A stretch of 64,000 nucleotides of DNA from Calvatia gigantea (lineage: Eukaryota; Basidiomycota; Agaricomycetes; Agaricales; Lycoperdaceae): the NCBI GenBank assembly GCA_025093985.1, contig JACAAK010000001.1:496001-560000 (forward strand). The letters are read 5' to 3'. The notes under the pieces are model-generated. The model did not search any database. It saw only the letters and a program-made list of their open reading frames with translations, and had not been told where the DNA came from. Below, piece after piece: positions 45,380-57,957 of the stretch; the first letter of the stretch is position 1; each line of letters opens with the position of its first letter. A program made the translations under genes and the position numbers.

Positions 45380-47180
45380 GGATGCTGGAGGGGAGGCGAC
45401 CGCCAGGTTCAGCGGGACGTGGTGGGGGATTCTTGATCGGCTTCATAGCCGGGAATAACAATACTTTCCTGGTATCTGAAGGTTCAATAATCAGAAGTGG
45501 TGGTGAGAAGCAACACGGCACGGAACTCACTAGTACTCACTGATCGAATAAGTCAAGAACATGATGAGACGGTCGATGCCGAGACCCCATCCACCACTTG
45601 GTGGGAGAGCATGTTCAGGTGTGTCGATGAAGGTCTCATCAATGTCTTTTCCTTCGTCGCCACCTTGCCCTTTTGTCTCATCTAATGAGTATTTGGGTCG
45701 TGCGCTGTAGAGGCTTGCTCCTAGCACACTTTACCTGTTCTTCGAATCGTAGCCGTTATTCAAGCGGATCATTCAATTCAGTGTAGGATTTGCGGGTCTC
45801 CTTCCCACAAAAGAAGGCTTCGAAACTCTCACAAAGACCAGGACATGAGCGATGCCACTTGGCAAGAGGCGACATAACTTGGGGTGGCCAACTGCGGAGA
45901 TAACGTTAGCATGAACATAAAAGAGGGGGAGAGTTACTCGCAAATGAAAGCAGATGAGATGCAAAGAGGTTCGATGTATTCACCCATAAGCTTATCGAGC
46001 ATGCGGGCGTTGGTGCGTAATTCGCCGTATCCGACACTATGCTACGCGCTGAAAAAGTTATCGGATTCCAGGGGCTGGGCAAGTGTGCATTTAGTCGCCA
46101 GAAAGAAACTTGACACCGAGCTTCTCCAGCGTCGCGATCATGTCGTAACGCTTCCAACAGCGCTTAACTCCAATTCACACTGCCTCGCACCCTCCTGACC
46201 TCTGTTTCCGCCGGGACGGTAAATCAGTTTGGCCTCACCGCCAGTCAGATACATGACGAGGCTCTTGATAAGTACCTCAGCGATGTCCATAAGGTCCTCA
46301 ACATCCGCGTAGGCCATATAAAATTCACAAATAGGTGAACTCTGGTTGCGTGTCATGTCAATGCCCTCGCTTCTGAACACGCGACCGATTTCGTACACGC
46401 GGTCGAGGCCACCAACGACGAGCTCCTTCAGGTAGAGCTCTGGAGCTATACGGAGGAAAAGGTCGAGGTTGAGGTCGTTGTGGTGTGTGACGAAGGGTTT
46501 GGCGGTGCCACCGCTGGCGAGGAGGGACGTAATAGGTGTTTCTACTTCCATAAAGCCGAGATTATCGAAGAAACGACGAATATAGTTGATAATTCTGGAA
46601 CGCTTGGTGAAGATGTTGCGAGTGGTATCGTTGAGGATGAGATCGAGGTAACACTTGCGATAACGCATCTCCTGGTCCTTGAAACCGTAGAAACTGGAGG
46701 GGAGTTGGCGCAAGTTGGGGACGGGGAGATACGGAGTTCTCTCTTTTTGGTTCGTGATGGGGTACCGACGGCGCCGACAATATCGCCACAGCGGAAGAGG
46801 TCGTGTGTCTCAATGAACTTTTCAGGCTCGTCGGAATCCCTACGAAAAAGCTAAGACTGGGCGGAACGAAAGAGCGGAGCAGAGCGGTAGCGGAGCAGAG
46901 CGGTAGGACTGTTGCGTCGCCATGATCCGAACCTTCTCCCTTGTGCACGCAAGCCGTAGAACTTCAGCTTGGCCCCACTACCACGAGTATTGTGTATTCG
47001 TCCGGCGAGGCTGGCCTTGGTTCCTTCCAACTTGGTTCCAGGAGCTACGACACCTTCGGGGCCGTACTTATCAACGTAGTCGGAAATGGATATGGGGACA
47101 TTGAACTTGTGAGGATAGGGATTCGGATTTTGTGTTCCCTTGAGGTTGAGGTTTTCCTCGAGCGAAGTTCATGATGTTGC
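45380..47180 (-). pseudogene. decayed lysyl-tRNA synthetase copy
   Basis: Most of the synthetase is recognisable on the minus strand, for example [55 protein letters not shown] and [15 protein letters not shown]. The motif 2 region reads [19 protein letters not shown] instead of [13 protein letters not shown]. After CELEL the frame is lost and the stretch equivalent to [16 protein letters not shown] is deleted. The segment before [10 protein letters not shown] is also shortened, and the start codon region is absent. It cannot encode an active enzyme. Confidence 0.9.
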
Positions 47181-47239
47181 TATAAAGCATAGTCATATGT
47201 TCAAATGAGAACTAGTCGTGTTAACGAGTGCCCGTACAT

Positions 47240-49110
47240 CTAAAATTTTGTGGTGTAGTTGCGGCGGGTCGGAACAGGAGGTCACACTGGGAAGAGGAGG
47301 AAATCCCCGCACCCGAAAAGGGGAGGAGGGGCATTTGGGGTATGGACAGGTGGTAGAGACTGTGATTTGGCGGCACGCCCTCGCATGAGAGAATTCTCCC
47401 TCTGTTTAACCAACCGTGACCGTAAAGCTCTCCCGTATTCGCTGGAACCAGGGCCAAGCCGGTATTCCGAGGAGTGAGGAACATCAGCATTGAATTGCAT
47501 ACTAGGCAATCCCGGTATTGTTCTCAGATTGACGCCTGAGCCAAAGGCTAAATCCCCACGAGCGCTCCAGGCTGCTTGCTTGGGCAGCGTCGTAGATGGC
47601 GTAAATTCAAGGTCACCGTCTTCTGTGACTACTAACAGGTTGCTAGAGAGGATGTGCGGGTTTCAGGGTTCAAGGGCAGGAGCAAAGGATGAAAGAACTT
47701 TGGGGGAAGTTTTGGGTTGTCGTGGCGATGAGTAGCTGATCTAAGACAGAGACGTACTTCTCCGAGTATTTCCAAGGACTAACGACGGTGCAGGGAATTT
47801 CATAAATGACATCCTCTGCTTCATCGCCCCTAGGAACTTGCTGACCACCTGTTTGCCAAGACAAAGTGGCAGCCCAGGAGCACTTCGTAGGTGCTTTCCC
47901 CATCTCTCTCATCGGACTTCCAGCAATTCCAAGGCCAAGTTCGCTAACCGGACTTGGGGTGTCCACTAAATCCCCAAAACGCACACACGTCGAGTCTTTC
48001 TCCAAAGTCGCAAGACACCCTCACCGCGTGCTTGAAAACCCCACTGCGTGAAACACAGCGCCACTGTCATGACCTTGCGCCGTCTGCCATCGCATCTCGT
48101 TCAGAGAACGTGAGAGGTGACGTTAACCTCCGGGTGTCTCAGATTGATATGATGGTGTCACCAACGGAGGCTACGCGATGCTGGTCGAAAGGGTCAGTGA
48201 CAAGTGCTTGGGTCTTCCCAATGACGCTCGGCACGTTCGAGGCCTGGAAGCCACCGGTAGGAAATCCCAGCAAGCACAAGCTGATTCGATTTAGGGAGAA
48301 AGGTGAGGCAAGAGACGACCTCTTGGGGAGCGTATTGTTGGAGTATCCGGGGATCATGACGAGGATTAGTTTCGCCTGGGGGAACCGACGGGTGGGGTCG
48401 CCCAGGACCAACCAAGGATGGGAGGTCTTTGTTGGGATAAAACGGGCGATTATCGTGGTACGAGACTAAGGTACACAAAGGTACATACAGACATGATAAC
48501 TGGACTACGTCTACCGACACTCCCCCTCAGGCTTCAGCACATGACAGGTCTTTGAGATGCGAGTTTACCGGGTCAAAGGAAAGGAGTGGAATACTGGATG
48601 CGATATCCAAAATCACAAGACTGCAGTCGCTGCGCACTTTGTAAAGGCCAACAGCGAGATTGTTGGGATCTTCGGTACAAAATGCCATAGGAATTGCACG
48701 AACGCGAATTGCGGACGGACAACGATACGGAAGGCCCACTCGTGAGTCTGTCTCCTCTTGTTTGCTTTGCTGCTTCGAGCCTGATGAGATCCACTCTCAC
48801 AGAATTGACCCCAACTGCAGTTTGGATCTGGCGACCACGCAAAACACTGGACCAGAAAAACATTAGCACCGCCGAGGCCCGGAGGGGTCCGGAAACAAAT
48901 AGCTAAACAGGCAGCCGACACGTACGACCGAGAAGAGACACAAAATCAAAGAGAGGGCGTACCTTCATATACTGCAGATCCTGCTGCGACGTGACGTGTC
49001 CTGATCCTTGGATGTTCTCTTGCCCATTCGTACAGCGTGATTTGCGAGCCTCCTCCAACCACGAATTTGTTTTCTTGGTGTGGATGCCACAACAGACGTT
49101 TGTCAGGTAA
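47240..49110 (-). pseudogene. decayed N-terminal half of the MIOS gene
   Basis: Matches exons 1 and 2 of the gene at 30059-33982. It keeps TSQQDLQYMKV, ILQQYAPQEVVSCLTFLPKS, SWAATLSWQTGGQQVP and SSEYGR. Several indels break the frame, and a stretch in the third blade (after SYRWL) is deleted. An AT-rich piece is inserted near 48440-48545. At 47830 it keeps a base that is missing from the main copy. It ends at the fusion with the synthetase pseudogene near 47235. Confidence 0.88.
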
Positions 49111-49790
49111 AACCATCGTGCAGCGCGAAATATGAAATATCGGAGTTCAAGCTTCAAACTTCCGGCGCCTGTCACAAGTGCAACAGACGTTCTTACTTAT
49201 TTAGTGCCCCAGCATCAGCCGAATCCGCAGTGCGTCCTGTACTATGAAATCATTTATCACGAGCTACAGGGACCATAAGGGTAAGGTAACTTACGCACTT
49301 CGTTGAAAAGATACCCCATGTCGAATCAAGCCGCTTATTGATATATCGATACCAGTGTATCTGTCACCTGCAAAGGTAATTCCAGGCGTACTTGCTTGAG
49401 ACAATTAAGTACAAATTCGCTACCCCCCTTCAACTTGCAAGTAATCCACGACTTTAGAGCAAACTGTGGCGGAGAGTGCACTAGAGTACATGATACTCAC
49501 TCGGCTGTATTTAATATGCTGTGCTGGCTAAACTCATCAACCATTTTAACGTCCAAGATACAATTACTTCCATGCCATGGGACTGTTCTCGAAGCGACCC
49601 TTCTAAAATTCTGAATTAATTCCTCTCGCTTAGCAAATAAATAATCTTAGAAACCAGGCCAGTGATAGTCTCTGCCCACCCACAGGTCATCGATATAAAT
49701 GCACTGGGAATGCTGGGATAAGGAAATCGCCCCAGGGTTACCCTGAAGCCACATGTTGCGCTGGTGAGCCTCGAGCAGTCGCGGGCCCTG

Positions 49791-51353
49791 GCGTTCCGTT
49801 AGGGCACCTGCAAGGTTCTGGCCACCTAGCCGTTATGTCACTATTCATCCCCATTTGATATAGGGGCAGAAACTACTAGCCCAAACCTTGAGCATATTCC
49901 TGATGTTTGATAAGAAGCGTATGGTGTTTCATTTTTTAATCGTGTATTTGCATGCCATTGGCCCATTCTATCCCCAAAAACATCCCTCTAGAATATAGTG
50001 TTTCTCGCAGTCAGGAAGGGTTGTATGATTGGGGGCCCTTGACAATCTACCTTACCAACTGTCTGTCTTTCTCAAGGAGAGTCAGATTCCCAGTGTGGTG
50101 ACCATGGAAATCTGTGACCCCTGAACGGCGTAAGGTTTCCAGATATGCTGCGCACCTACCAAAATCCGCATGGGCTGATCCTTTCTTTCTGAGGTATTCA
50201 TTTGATCTCCCGTTCATTTGCTCCATATTGCAATAAACACCTCTCTCTATTGTCCTTTCATAGTGAATGCAATATGTGAACGCACTTGCCGATATCCCAA
50301 CACTCAAACATTTGATCGTGTTGGTTTGCCCCGTAAACGCACCATGCACCACCCTCATTTGAATCCGAGACAGGGCATTACGGAATCGTTGGCATTAAGA
50401 ATCTCAGAATTCACCCAGCTTTGTCTCCGCATGGCTCGGGATTGAGTGCAGCAGACCTTATTCTTTTTCTTGGGTTACTCCACTCCGGGTGTACCCTACA
50501 CGGTGTTTTTGAGAAGGTGCCCATTTAGGTCAGCTAGTTGGATCCTTCCGGCTTTTCTGCTCGATTTTGCTATTTGTCCCCGTGGGTTGTATCCTGGTTC
50601 TGAGCTGGTCCAATTGCATCGGCCTTGCCCGGACCAAAAGAGGGTAACTTGAACTTCTTGTTTTCATTTTTGCGCTGGGATGGACTTAAATCACAACGCC
50701 TATCTTCTAGAATTTGTTTCAGTAGAAGATAATAACTTGAACAAATCCCAACAGACTTCGTCTCACTCTCCCTCAGTAATCTCCATACAAAACGGGATGA
50801 TAAAGAATGCAGGTTTAAGTATGAATGATATGCTTCTCGAGTGGACATCAATTACGGCCAACTTACGGAAACCACCCACAGCCGAGCTGAACCAGGAGAA
50901 ATTGTCTCACGCACGCAACCCCCCTCCAAGACATACTGGAGTGATCAAATCACCACCAAAGTGGACAGGCAAGAGATGGGTAAGAGCTCAAGGGAAGAAG
51001 GTGTTGCCAGTTTTTGGTTACTGTAGAGACCTATTACCTGCATTTTGCACCGGAGAACCCGGATTGACACACAAAAACCATTTCCATTAGTTTCTCTTGA
51101 GGGATCCCATAGCCCCCATATTAAATTCTCAAGGAGTCATATCCGAAACTGGGCTTGGGCTTCTTTCGAACTGTCATGTACGAATTCTAGTGCATTGCTC
51201 ATGGCCTCATACTATTACTTCGGATGCTCTATCATTCAAGCGAAGTGTCTGAAAAGCGGCTTTCTCCATTGGAAAGGCATATAAATGTCAAGTTATTTCC
51301 TTCGAAAACACATTCTCAAGTCTCCTGCCTCGTCTTTACCCAACTCTCCCTAG
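49791..51353. other. intergenic, no gene recognised
   Basis: Beyond the duplicated block no similarity to other parts of the window is evident. Several open frames of 70-136 codons overlap on both strands and none looks like a protein. The last 100 bases should hold the promoter of pseudokinase D. Confidence 0.4.
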
Positions 51354-52428
51354 ATGCCAGAGCCAAAACCTGCAGTCAGCGCGAGCTTCCCTCGTGACAA
51401 TCCTCCTGGTGCGGTAAAACGATTTGTCGGCGAATTTGACCTCCGGTGGTTTGGTGCCTCACTCCATTCGGATGTCGCTACTGGTGTCCAAGATGGGGAC
51501 CGCCTTGCAATCAAACGTTTTAGACCTCGCGGGAGGTGTAGGTTCTCCGAACAACTGGTAGGGCAAAGGTCTAATGCTTTGGTGTCTCCGTATTACTTAA
51601 TGGACCCCTCTAGCTTGAATCTGCGTTGAAAGAGTGGGAGAGTGTAGCTGTCCATCCGAACATTCAAATTTTTCTCGGTTTATTGCCAGCAAATTCGCAT
51701 AGTACCTTCCCCATGCTCGTCACTCCGTATGTGGCTTGGAACTTGATGGATTACATCCAGGAAAAACCGACTGCCGACAAGACGACGTTGGTAAGTCATC
51801 TCCGTTCTTGAACCACAAGCAAGAAGTATGCTTACCGATGGCCCAACAAGGCGTACGACGTTGCCTCTGCAATAGCGTACATGCATGCACAGAATCCTCC
51901 AATTACACACGGAAATCTGAAAGCGGTGAGCGCGCCATAATTGTTAATCATTCATAATTCTCAAGCGCTGAAAGTCTAATGTCTTGGTTGACGAAACCGG
52001 AGCCGCTTACGTCTCCGACATCGGAATCCGCGAAGCTCTGTCCGTCCCCGGACAGCTGGAATACGAATTAAGATGGACGGCGCCAGAAAGGGTCCTTAAA
52101 AATCAACGGCACAATACGGAGTGTGACGTTTGGAGTTTTGGAATGACTGTTCTGGAGGTTGTTTTCCTTTCAGCTACTTTTCGTCCCGCGGCTTACATTG
52201 TGAGCCTCACAGATGCACACAGGGTATCACCCGTTCCAAAATTACCCCAATGACGCGAGTGTCGTACTTGCAATGGAAGAAGAACAAATACCTCCCCGGC
52301 CTCAAAACAACGAGGTTTTCAACGAGAAGATCTGGATATTGCTCAACAAATGCTGGAGTTACACTCCATCTCAGAGACCGTCGGTGGTGGAAATTCTTCC
52401 CCAAATTGCCCCAGAAGGAAAACCGTAA
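51354..52428 (+). CDS. TKL-like pseudokinase D
   Basis: Five exons: 51354-51557, 51614-51790, 51851-51925, 51975-52157 and 52213-52428. The product is 284 aa and the frame is continuous. MPEPKPAVSASFPRD opens the protein. WFGASLHSDVATGVQDGDRL shows no proper G-x-G-x-x-G loop. The beta-3 Lys is in AIKRFRPRG. The alpha-C region (LESALKEWESV), FPMLVTPYVAWNLMDYI and YMHAQNPPITHGNLKA follow, with Asn replacing the catalytic Asp. NVLVDETGAAYVSDIGI retains the metal-binding Asp. The rest has LRWTAPERVL, CDVWSFGMTVLE, then MHTGYHPFQNYPNDASVVLA and RPSVVEILPQI. All introns follow exon borders conserved in genes A-C. It is a stand-alone domain, predicted catalytically weak or dead, perhaps a scaffold or decoy. 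Confidence 0.82.
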
Positions 52429-55251
52429 ATAGTCACCCAACCCCAGGGCTCTGTGCTGGACAGAAATTATGCAGGCTCTGCGATCTCGGTCAAGAGTGTG
52501 AGCGAACGAGATCGCTCGCGTGTCCGTCGGAGTTCTATTTTAGTACATATTCTATTTTTGGCTGCACCAATTTCATAAACGAATTCCAAATAAAACCCTG
52601 AATGGATAGCACCAGCTTCACGCGCACTGGCACGTCGCCCCCAACTCCACCAATCTATATGCTGTGTATTCAGTAATCGCATCAGAGGCGGGGTAATCAT
52701 GGTGTACAAGTGCTAGATGGCGAATAACCATCCAGGGTAGCGCTTTTACGTCCACCAGTGAAAATAATAAGGCTCGCGGCTAGTCCACTCGCTCAAAGTA
52801 AATACGGACCCCTCCAACAGAGCCCATGAATTTCACTATGCGAAGTCCCGCACGTCTTCCTTTCAGGTTTTCGCTCGCGTTGATCACCACCAAGTTTGCC
52901 GCTTTCTCGTGCCGCCTCAGATACCCGACCCGCGTGGCAACACGCCATCTCATAGGTTCCTTTTCGCGTGGGACCCTTTCACTGTATTTTTATACTTTAG
53001 GATGTTTAGCTCTACTTCCTGCTGCCTAAAGCCCCAGCAGTACGTCCGGGACAATTGCGACTCCCGGAAGTACTTGATCCATCATATCAACCTCCCCATC
53101 CTCAACGCATTTCGTATTCAATACCGCAAGCACTTGTCTTTTGGTTAAGTAGCACCTCAGAGCAGACAGATCACCGACGAGCCTGACCGGTGAATCGTAA
53201 CATTGCTGGCGCATGACACGCAACACATCGCAACTTCTAGGAGGTTGTAAAGCCAAAACCCACCACTGAACTGCTCGCAAATGCAAGAAGTTCACAAAGC
53301 TAATAGACGTAGTTGTGGCAGTTCCAATTCGCTCACACCCCAAGAGTACTCAACATTCAAGATATCATCGATGAATCGACGGCACATGATGTGATGTTAC
53401 CACTTGGACGCTGTCCGAGTGCGTGTACATTCAATGGGTACGCTCGTCGCCCGCGAAAAGGGTACAAGATGACATCAACAAGAGCGGCGCGTCGCTCGTT
53501 CATGTCCGTCCTCCCCATCCACAAAAGGGTATGTAATTCAAGGGTCACTCTCGGGCTAGCTTGCTTTCTTCTGCACTCAGATCTCCCTCATCTCATGGCA
53601 AAAGAGGCAACGGATATACATAAATGCTGCTTCGAACCGCAATATCGTGTGATGTATTTGTCTTGCAGGCGGTGATCTGTAAAACTTTAAAATTCTGCCA
53701 CCCAAGAAGGCGGTGCAAAGGGGAGGGTCAAGGGGGGGGAGAGGAAGGAGGAGGGAGGAGATCAAGATGTGGAAATAGAGGGCAATGGTACGGAGGGAGG
53801 AGAACTTCACCTTTCAACTTGATTCAAGAAGAGAAAAGGTGAATGCACGTGGTTAAGCCCGGGAAATTAATTAAGGCTGCTGAGCGAGGCTCAAGCGCTC
53901 ACTGCTAGAATCCACATACTTACAGTATATACCTTTTTCACGCTCGTCTTTCCGCCCTAACACAGAACTCGTAAATGAATCCGGGTATAAAACCCATTTT
54001 ACACCAGGGGTGCTCAACGATCGTTGTTCCAGGCATAATTAACACTCGTACTCACGGTGTCCAATGTAGGTTGTACTCCTCGGGGTCTATCTGAACAGTC
54101 ACGCACTTAATTTTGCATGACCTACTCAGTGGGTAGCATATCTACTGGGTGGTGTGCACGCGTCGAGAACGAGAACGTGGACGGGAGGATTGTGGAATCT
54201 ATACGGTCATGCGCTCCGTCTCTGAACATCCACCTTAACTTCCGACCGCGAGCGTGATCCCCATGCCTTTAACCTCGCGACTGCTCAATCGCAAACGCAA
54301 TAACTTCTCAAGGTTATAGTGACGACGGCATATACCGGATCGCTCACCCTCTTCGCTCTTCTACTTCCCGGCCCTCGAACTCGACATTCGTTCACACACT
54401 CATGCTGATTGTTGGAATGGCTACTGTGAGCTCTACAGTCCACGTTCTCCTCCTACAACAAAGTCCCCCGCCACTCAGCAATTACTCCGCAAAGAGGCTG
54501 TCTTGCTCGGCGGGGATGCCCGCCATTGTGACACCCCTTACCTCAGGTTGTGGGTGATTTGTCGCCTGGAGGTTGTCAGATGCTCGGGTGCTACGTGTAG
54601 ACTCGTGGGGCAAACCGTTCGAATCTTTTACACACTCTTCTGAAGGCGATAGGTACCGATTTACTGGCTTCCCCTTCAGAGACGAGTGTCCAGACTGCGA
54701 ATTCCGTCACCATTACCTACCATTCTCATCGGCTTAAAACCTTCTTAATGGCGTAACCACAAGCATTGGCCTGATGGCGTCTGCCAATTCCGAGGGGCTA
54801 GAACCGGTGTCGGGTCATTCACCACTGAACGGAGCCCCTGCTCTTCCCGACGGAACCGGATGAGGGTTATATGGGATGTTCGTGTCCGCCACTGCACATA
54901 CATCCTTCCAGAGGGGCAACGATAGTGCTCACGCTTCTACTCCGGGTACCTTTCCTACGCAGTGACCAGTGGCCATGAGATCGAAGCGCAGTTCCATGAC
55001 GAACATGAATGTTATATTTCTTCGGCTCGGATCATATTTTCCCCTGCGCGCTTGAGCTGAGCAGTTCGAAGCTCTTACAATCTGTTGTCGTTTCATATGC
55101 TCATGAGGCGCTCATATGGCTTATTTAGTTTGGTGGTTAATATAAGCCGGAGTTTTAGGAGACCGCCAACTCTTTCCTCCCATCTCCCTCGGCTCCCAAT
55201 CATCCACCCATCCAGACTCTCTTCTGGGGCTGAACCTGGCCCTGAACCCCG
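52429..55251. other. gene-poor stretch
   Basis: No recognisable protein. It contains a purine-rich strand-biased tract at about 53720-53770 (GGGAGGGTCAAGG-type). Frames present are short, overlapping and without motifs. Confidence 0.4.
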
Positions 55252-55572
55252 ATGGCACTGTTCACATCTCCTCCACAAGCTATATATATCTCCAGTGACG
55301 CTGCTGATTCCGAAGAGCGCGATCTGGGACAGCCGTACTCGCAGCAAAATCGTCACACCACCTCCGTGGAGAGGCGACACAGACCATCCCAACACTCACT
55401 CGAGATTTTTATTGTCATCTTAGTAGTACTCCATGCCGTTTTCCTTGCGATTGCTTTGTCGTTCTGGGCAACAAGAGAGGCGGGGTATTTTCCGGCTACC
55501 ACTGTACGTTACCACATTTGCGACATTTTGAAATATCGTTGTCTGACACCCCGCTTTTCTGCACGTCAGTGA
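55252..55572 (+). CDS. small single-pass membrane protein (hypothetical)
   Basis: ATG 55252 opens MALFTSPPQAIYISSDAADS, a hydrophilic N-terminus with many charged residues (ERRHRPSQH). It is followed by one clear hydrophobic segment, FIVILVVLHAVFLAIALSFW, and a short tail. A GTACGT...CAG segment (55504-55569, 66 nt) could be an in-phase intron. Splicing it would end the protein right after FPATT, giving 84 aa instead of 106. The transmembrane segment and the consistent hydrophilic head make it more plausible than neighbouring frames, but no family is recognised. Confidence 0.35.
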   Translation: MALFTSPPQAIYISSDAADSEERDLGQPYSQQNRHTTSVERRHRPSQHSLEIFIVILVVLHAVFLAIALSFWATREAGYFPATTVRYHICDILKYRCLTPRFSARQ

Positions 55573-56196
55573 ACAAAGCTGATACGCCAAGTTGCTGAAG
55601 TTTGTGGTGACACTGGTCAATGGTGGAATGTAGTACCCTTTCCAACTCGGATTAAATCCTTAGCACCACCCGTTTAGTGGAGGATGTTGCGTTCACCCGC
55701 CCAAAACCGACCCGCAATGCGAAATTGGCGCTTATTGGCGCTTGCGTTTTCGCGCGCAGATGCAGGTTGCGGTCGGAGGGTGGATGACAGAGCTTTAAAG
55801 AAGACACAGAGGTTGCTCCTTGGTGCTCTCAACCTTCACCAGCCCGCCACGCCGCTTCGCCCTCGATGACTTTATCTCCACCTCTTGGCATACCGAATGG
55901 GCGTCTGAGACGGAAGGAGCTCCTGCTCTTTGTTTGTTAACGGTACGAAGTGGGAGGGACCCGAGTTCGCAGCCATAGTATGTAAACGGCCGACACGAGT
56001 GATGGGGGGCGGAAACCATCTATCCTACTCACCATGGCCCCCGTTCTTCTTTTGTACATTCCGTAACTATTCTGTATGCCGGACGTCTTCACTCTATGCG
56101 ATCCCAACTTATCACAAATTTCTGGTCAGTTCCTAAGTTGTTGGTAAATTACATTCTGAGGTGAACCTGTTTCATGTCTTTACGCCGCTTCAAGCT
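55573..56196. other. intergenic, no gene seen
   Basis: No coding signal. It probably holds the 3' UTR of the minus-strand reductase gene. Confidence 0.4.
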
Positions 56197-57957
56197 TCAA
56201 GTGTGGCCAATAATAGCTTGGGTTTGGTACGGTTCTTCGAGATACTTGATCTCTTCAGGGGTGAGGGTAACCTTGACTCCCTCTGAAACAGTAATATTAG
56301 CATAAGTAAATTTAGACCCAACAGCAGAAACGTACCAATTATATCTTCAAGGTTCTTGAGCGATGTGGTCCCAACAATCGGGGCAGCCACCTCTGTAAGA
56401 CGGTTAGTACCTGCGGACATTGGGGGAAACTAGGAGACCCACCGTCTTTCGATAGCGTCCAGGCGACGCTAACTTGAGCCATGGAGATTCCACGCTTCTT
56501 CGCTACCTCTTCGACTCTATTTATGCACACAGCCGCGATGACCAGTCAGTTATAGTCCCAAACGTTATATAAAGTCATACCGCTTGATGATCTCTTCAGT
56601 TCCACCACCAGCAAGATATTTATTGATGGTCCAATCGGTATTTCCTCGGGTAGTTTGCTCAGTCAGCGGGCGTGTGAGTAGACCGCGAGCCAATGGAGAC
56701 CAAGGAATCCCTCCAACGCCAAAGTACTGTTTTGAGAGGAGGATGAGACCTGGCGAGGGGGGTGGGAACTTAAAGATCCCGTCTACACACCTTCAAGGTG
56801 GGAGTCATCTCTCGCTCCTCCTCTCGGTATACCAGGTTATAATGGTTCTGCATAGAGATGAAAGGCGTGAGGTTATTTGCGATGGCATAATCTGTGAATA
56901 GTCAAATTTTCACCCGTTTAGCAGAACACTCTGGGGTACCTACTTTGCATAGCGTGGACTGCGACAAGTCAGCAATTAGAACTATACTCACGAATAAACA
57001 CACAAGGTGAAGAACCCACATTGCCAAGCATAACAAGAACTCATACCGATATAACGAACATATCCCGCCTTAACGACATCGTGAAGAGCTTGCATCTGCA
57101 CAGGCATTAACACCACACAAGGGAAGGGTAACTGATATCCTCACCGTCTCTTCAATAGGCGTTTCCTTATCGAAGCGATGGCCTAATTACGATGGTTTAT
57201 AGCGAATCAGGCTACACAAGAACCAGCATACTCACATTGCAAAAGGTCAACGTAATCTAATTGAAGTCGTTCGAGACTATGTTTGACCGACTCGAAAATG
57301 TGCTAAGGGAAAGATGAGCCCATCGCTAGCTCTCGTCCGGGGATCGACGTGCTCACCTTCCTGCTCAAGCCGTGCTGGTTCACATAACCGAGTTCGTCGG
57401 GATTTTGGCCGGTTATCATGGTATTAGTCCCAAAGTCTCTCATGACCGTGGCGTAGAGCTGGCAAAGTAATCAGGTAAATATAAACGTTAAAGCGTGCCT
57501 ACGCTGGCTTACCTTGGTCATAACAACAATTTCGTCGCGAGGAAGGTTGAGCTTCTTGATGGCCTTTCCGAGGATGATCTCAGAGACACCATTGGAGTAG
57601 ACCTGCAAACTGGGTTATGAGAGTCCAGTCCAAGACACCAAGGGACGTACATTCGCTGTGTCAAAGGATTGAATACCTGCGTCGTAGCTAAGAGAGCCTC
57701 AGATAGACCAAAAAGAAAGAAGTAATTCATTTAATTTCCATACGCGGTTTTGATGTGACGAATGGCTTCCTCCTCATCCTCGATGACCCACGGCTGCCAG
57801 CGGCGATCGCCATATTGCATCGTCCCCAAGATGAGCTTCGACACCTTCAGCCCAGATTTGCCCAATCGGACTGTACAATCATAAGCTTCAACTTTTGGGT
57901 ATTGCTGATTGCACAACCACACGCACCGTATGGAACCTTAGTTTTTGTTTGGGCCAT
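56197..57957 (-). CDS. aldo/keto reductase, aryl-alcohol dehydrogenase type
   Basis: NAD(P)H-dependent reductase of aldehydes or ketones, probably cytosolic. ATG 57957 starts MAQTKTKVPY, and a GTGCGT intron is followed by VRLGKSGLKVSKLILGTMQY. The catalytic tetrad is visible. Asp is in YDAGIQSFDTA, Tyr in NVYSNGVSEIILGKA, Lys in EIVVMTK and His in VDLLQCHRFD. Further family blocks are QALHDVVKAGYVRYIGMSS, QNHYNLVYREEEREM, IPWSPLARGLLTRP and KRGISMAQVSVAWTL. The end reads PIVGTTSLKNLEDII and EEIKYLEEPY. The gene is cut by about ten short introns. The final size is roughly 350 aa, normal for the family. No cluster partner for a secondary-metabolite pathway is evident nearby. The substrate cannot be inferred. 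Confidence 0.88.

Larger units (their letters stand above)
45310..49790. repeat. duplicated lysyl-tRNA synthetase - MIOS block, internally deleted
   Basis: 45310-47230 matches 26150-28140 and 47240-49790 matches 32190-34670, in the same order and orientation. The 28.1-32.2 kb part, with the F-box-like gene and the 3' half of MIOS, is missing. The fusion point is near 47235. Identity is high in former exons but indels are frequent. Confidence 0.85.
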
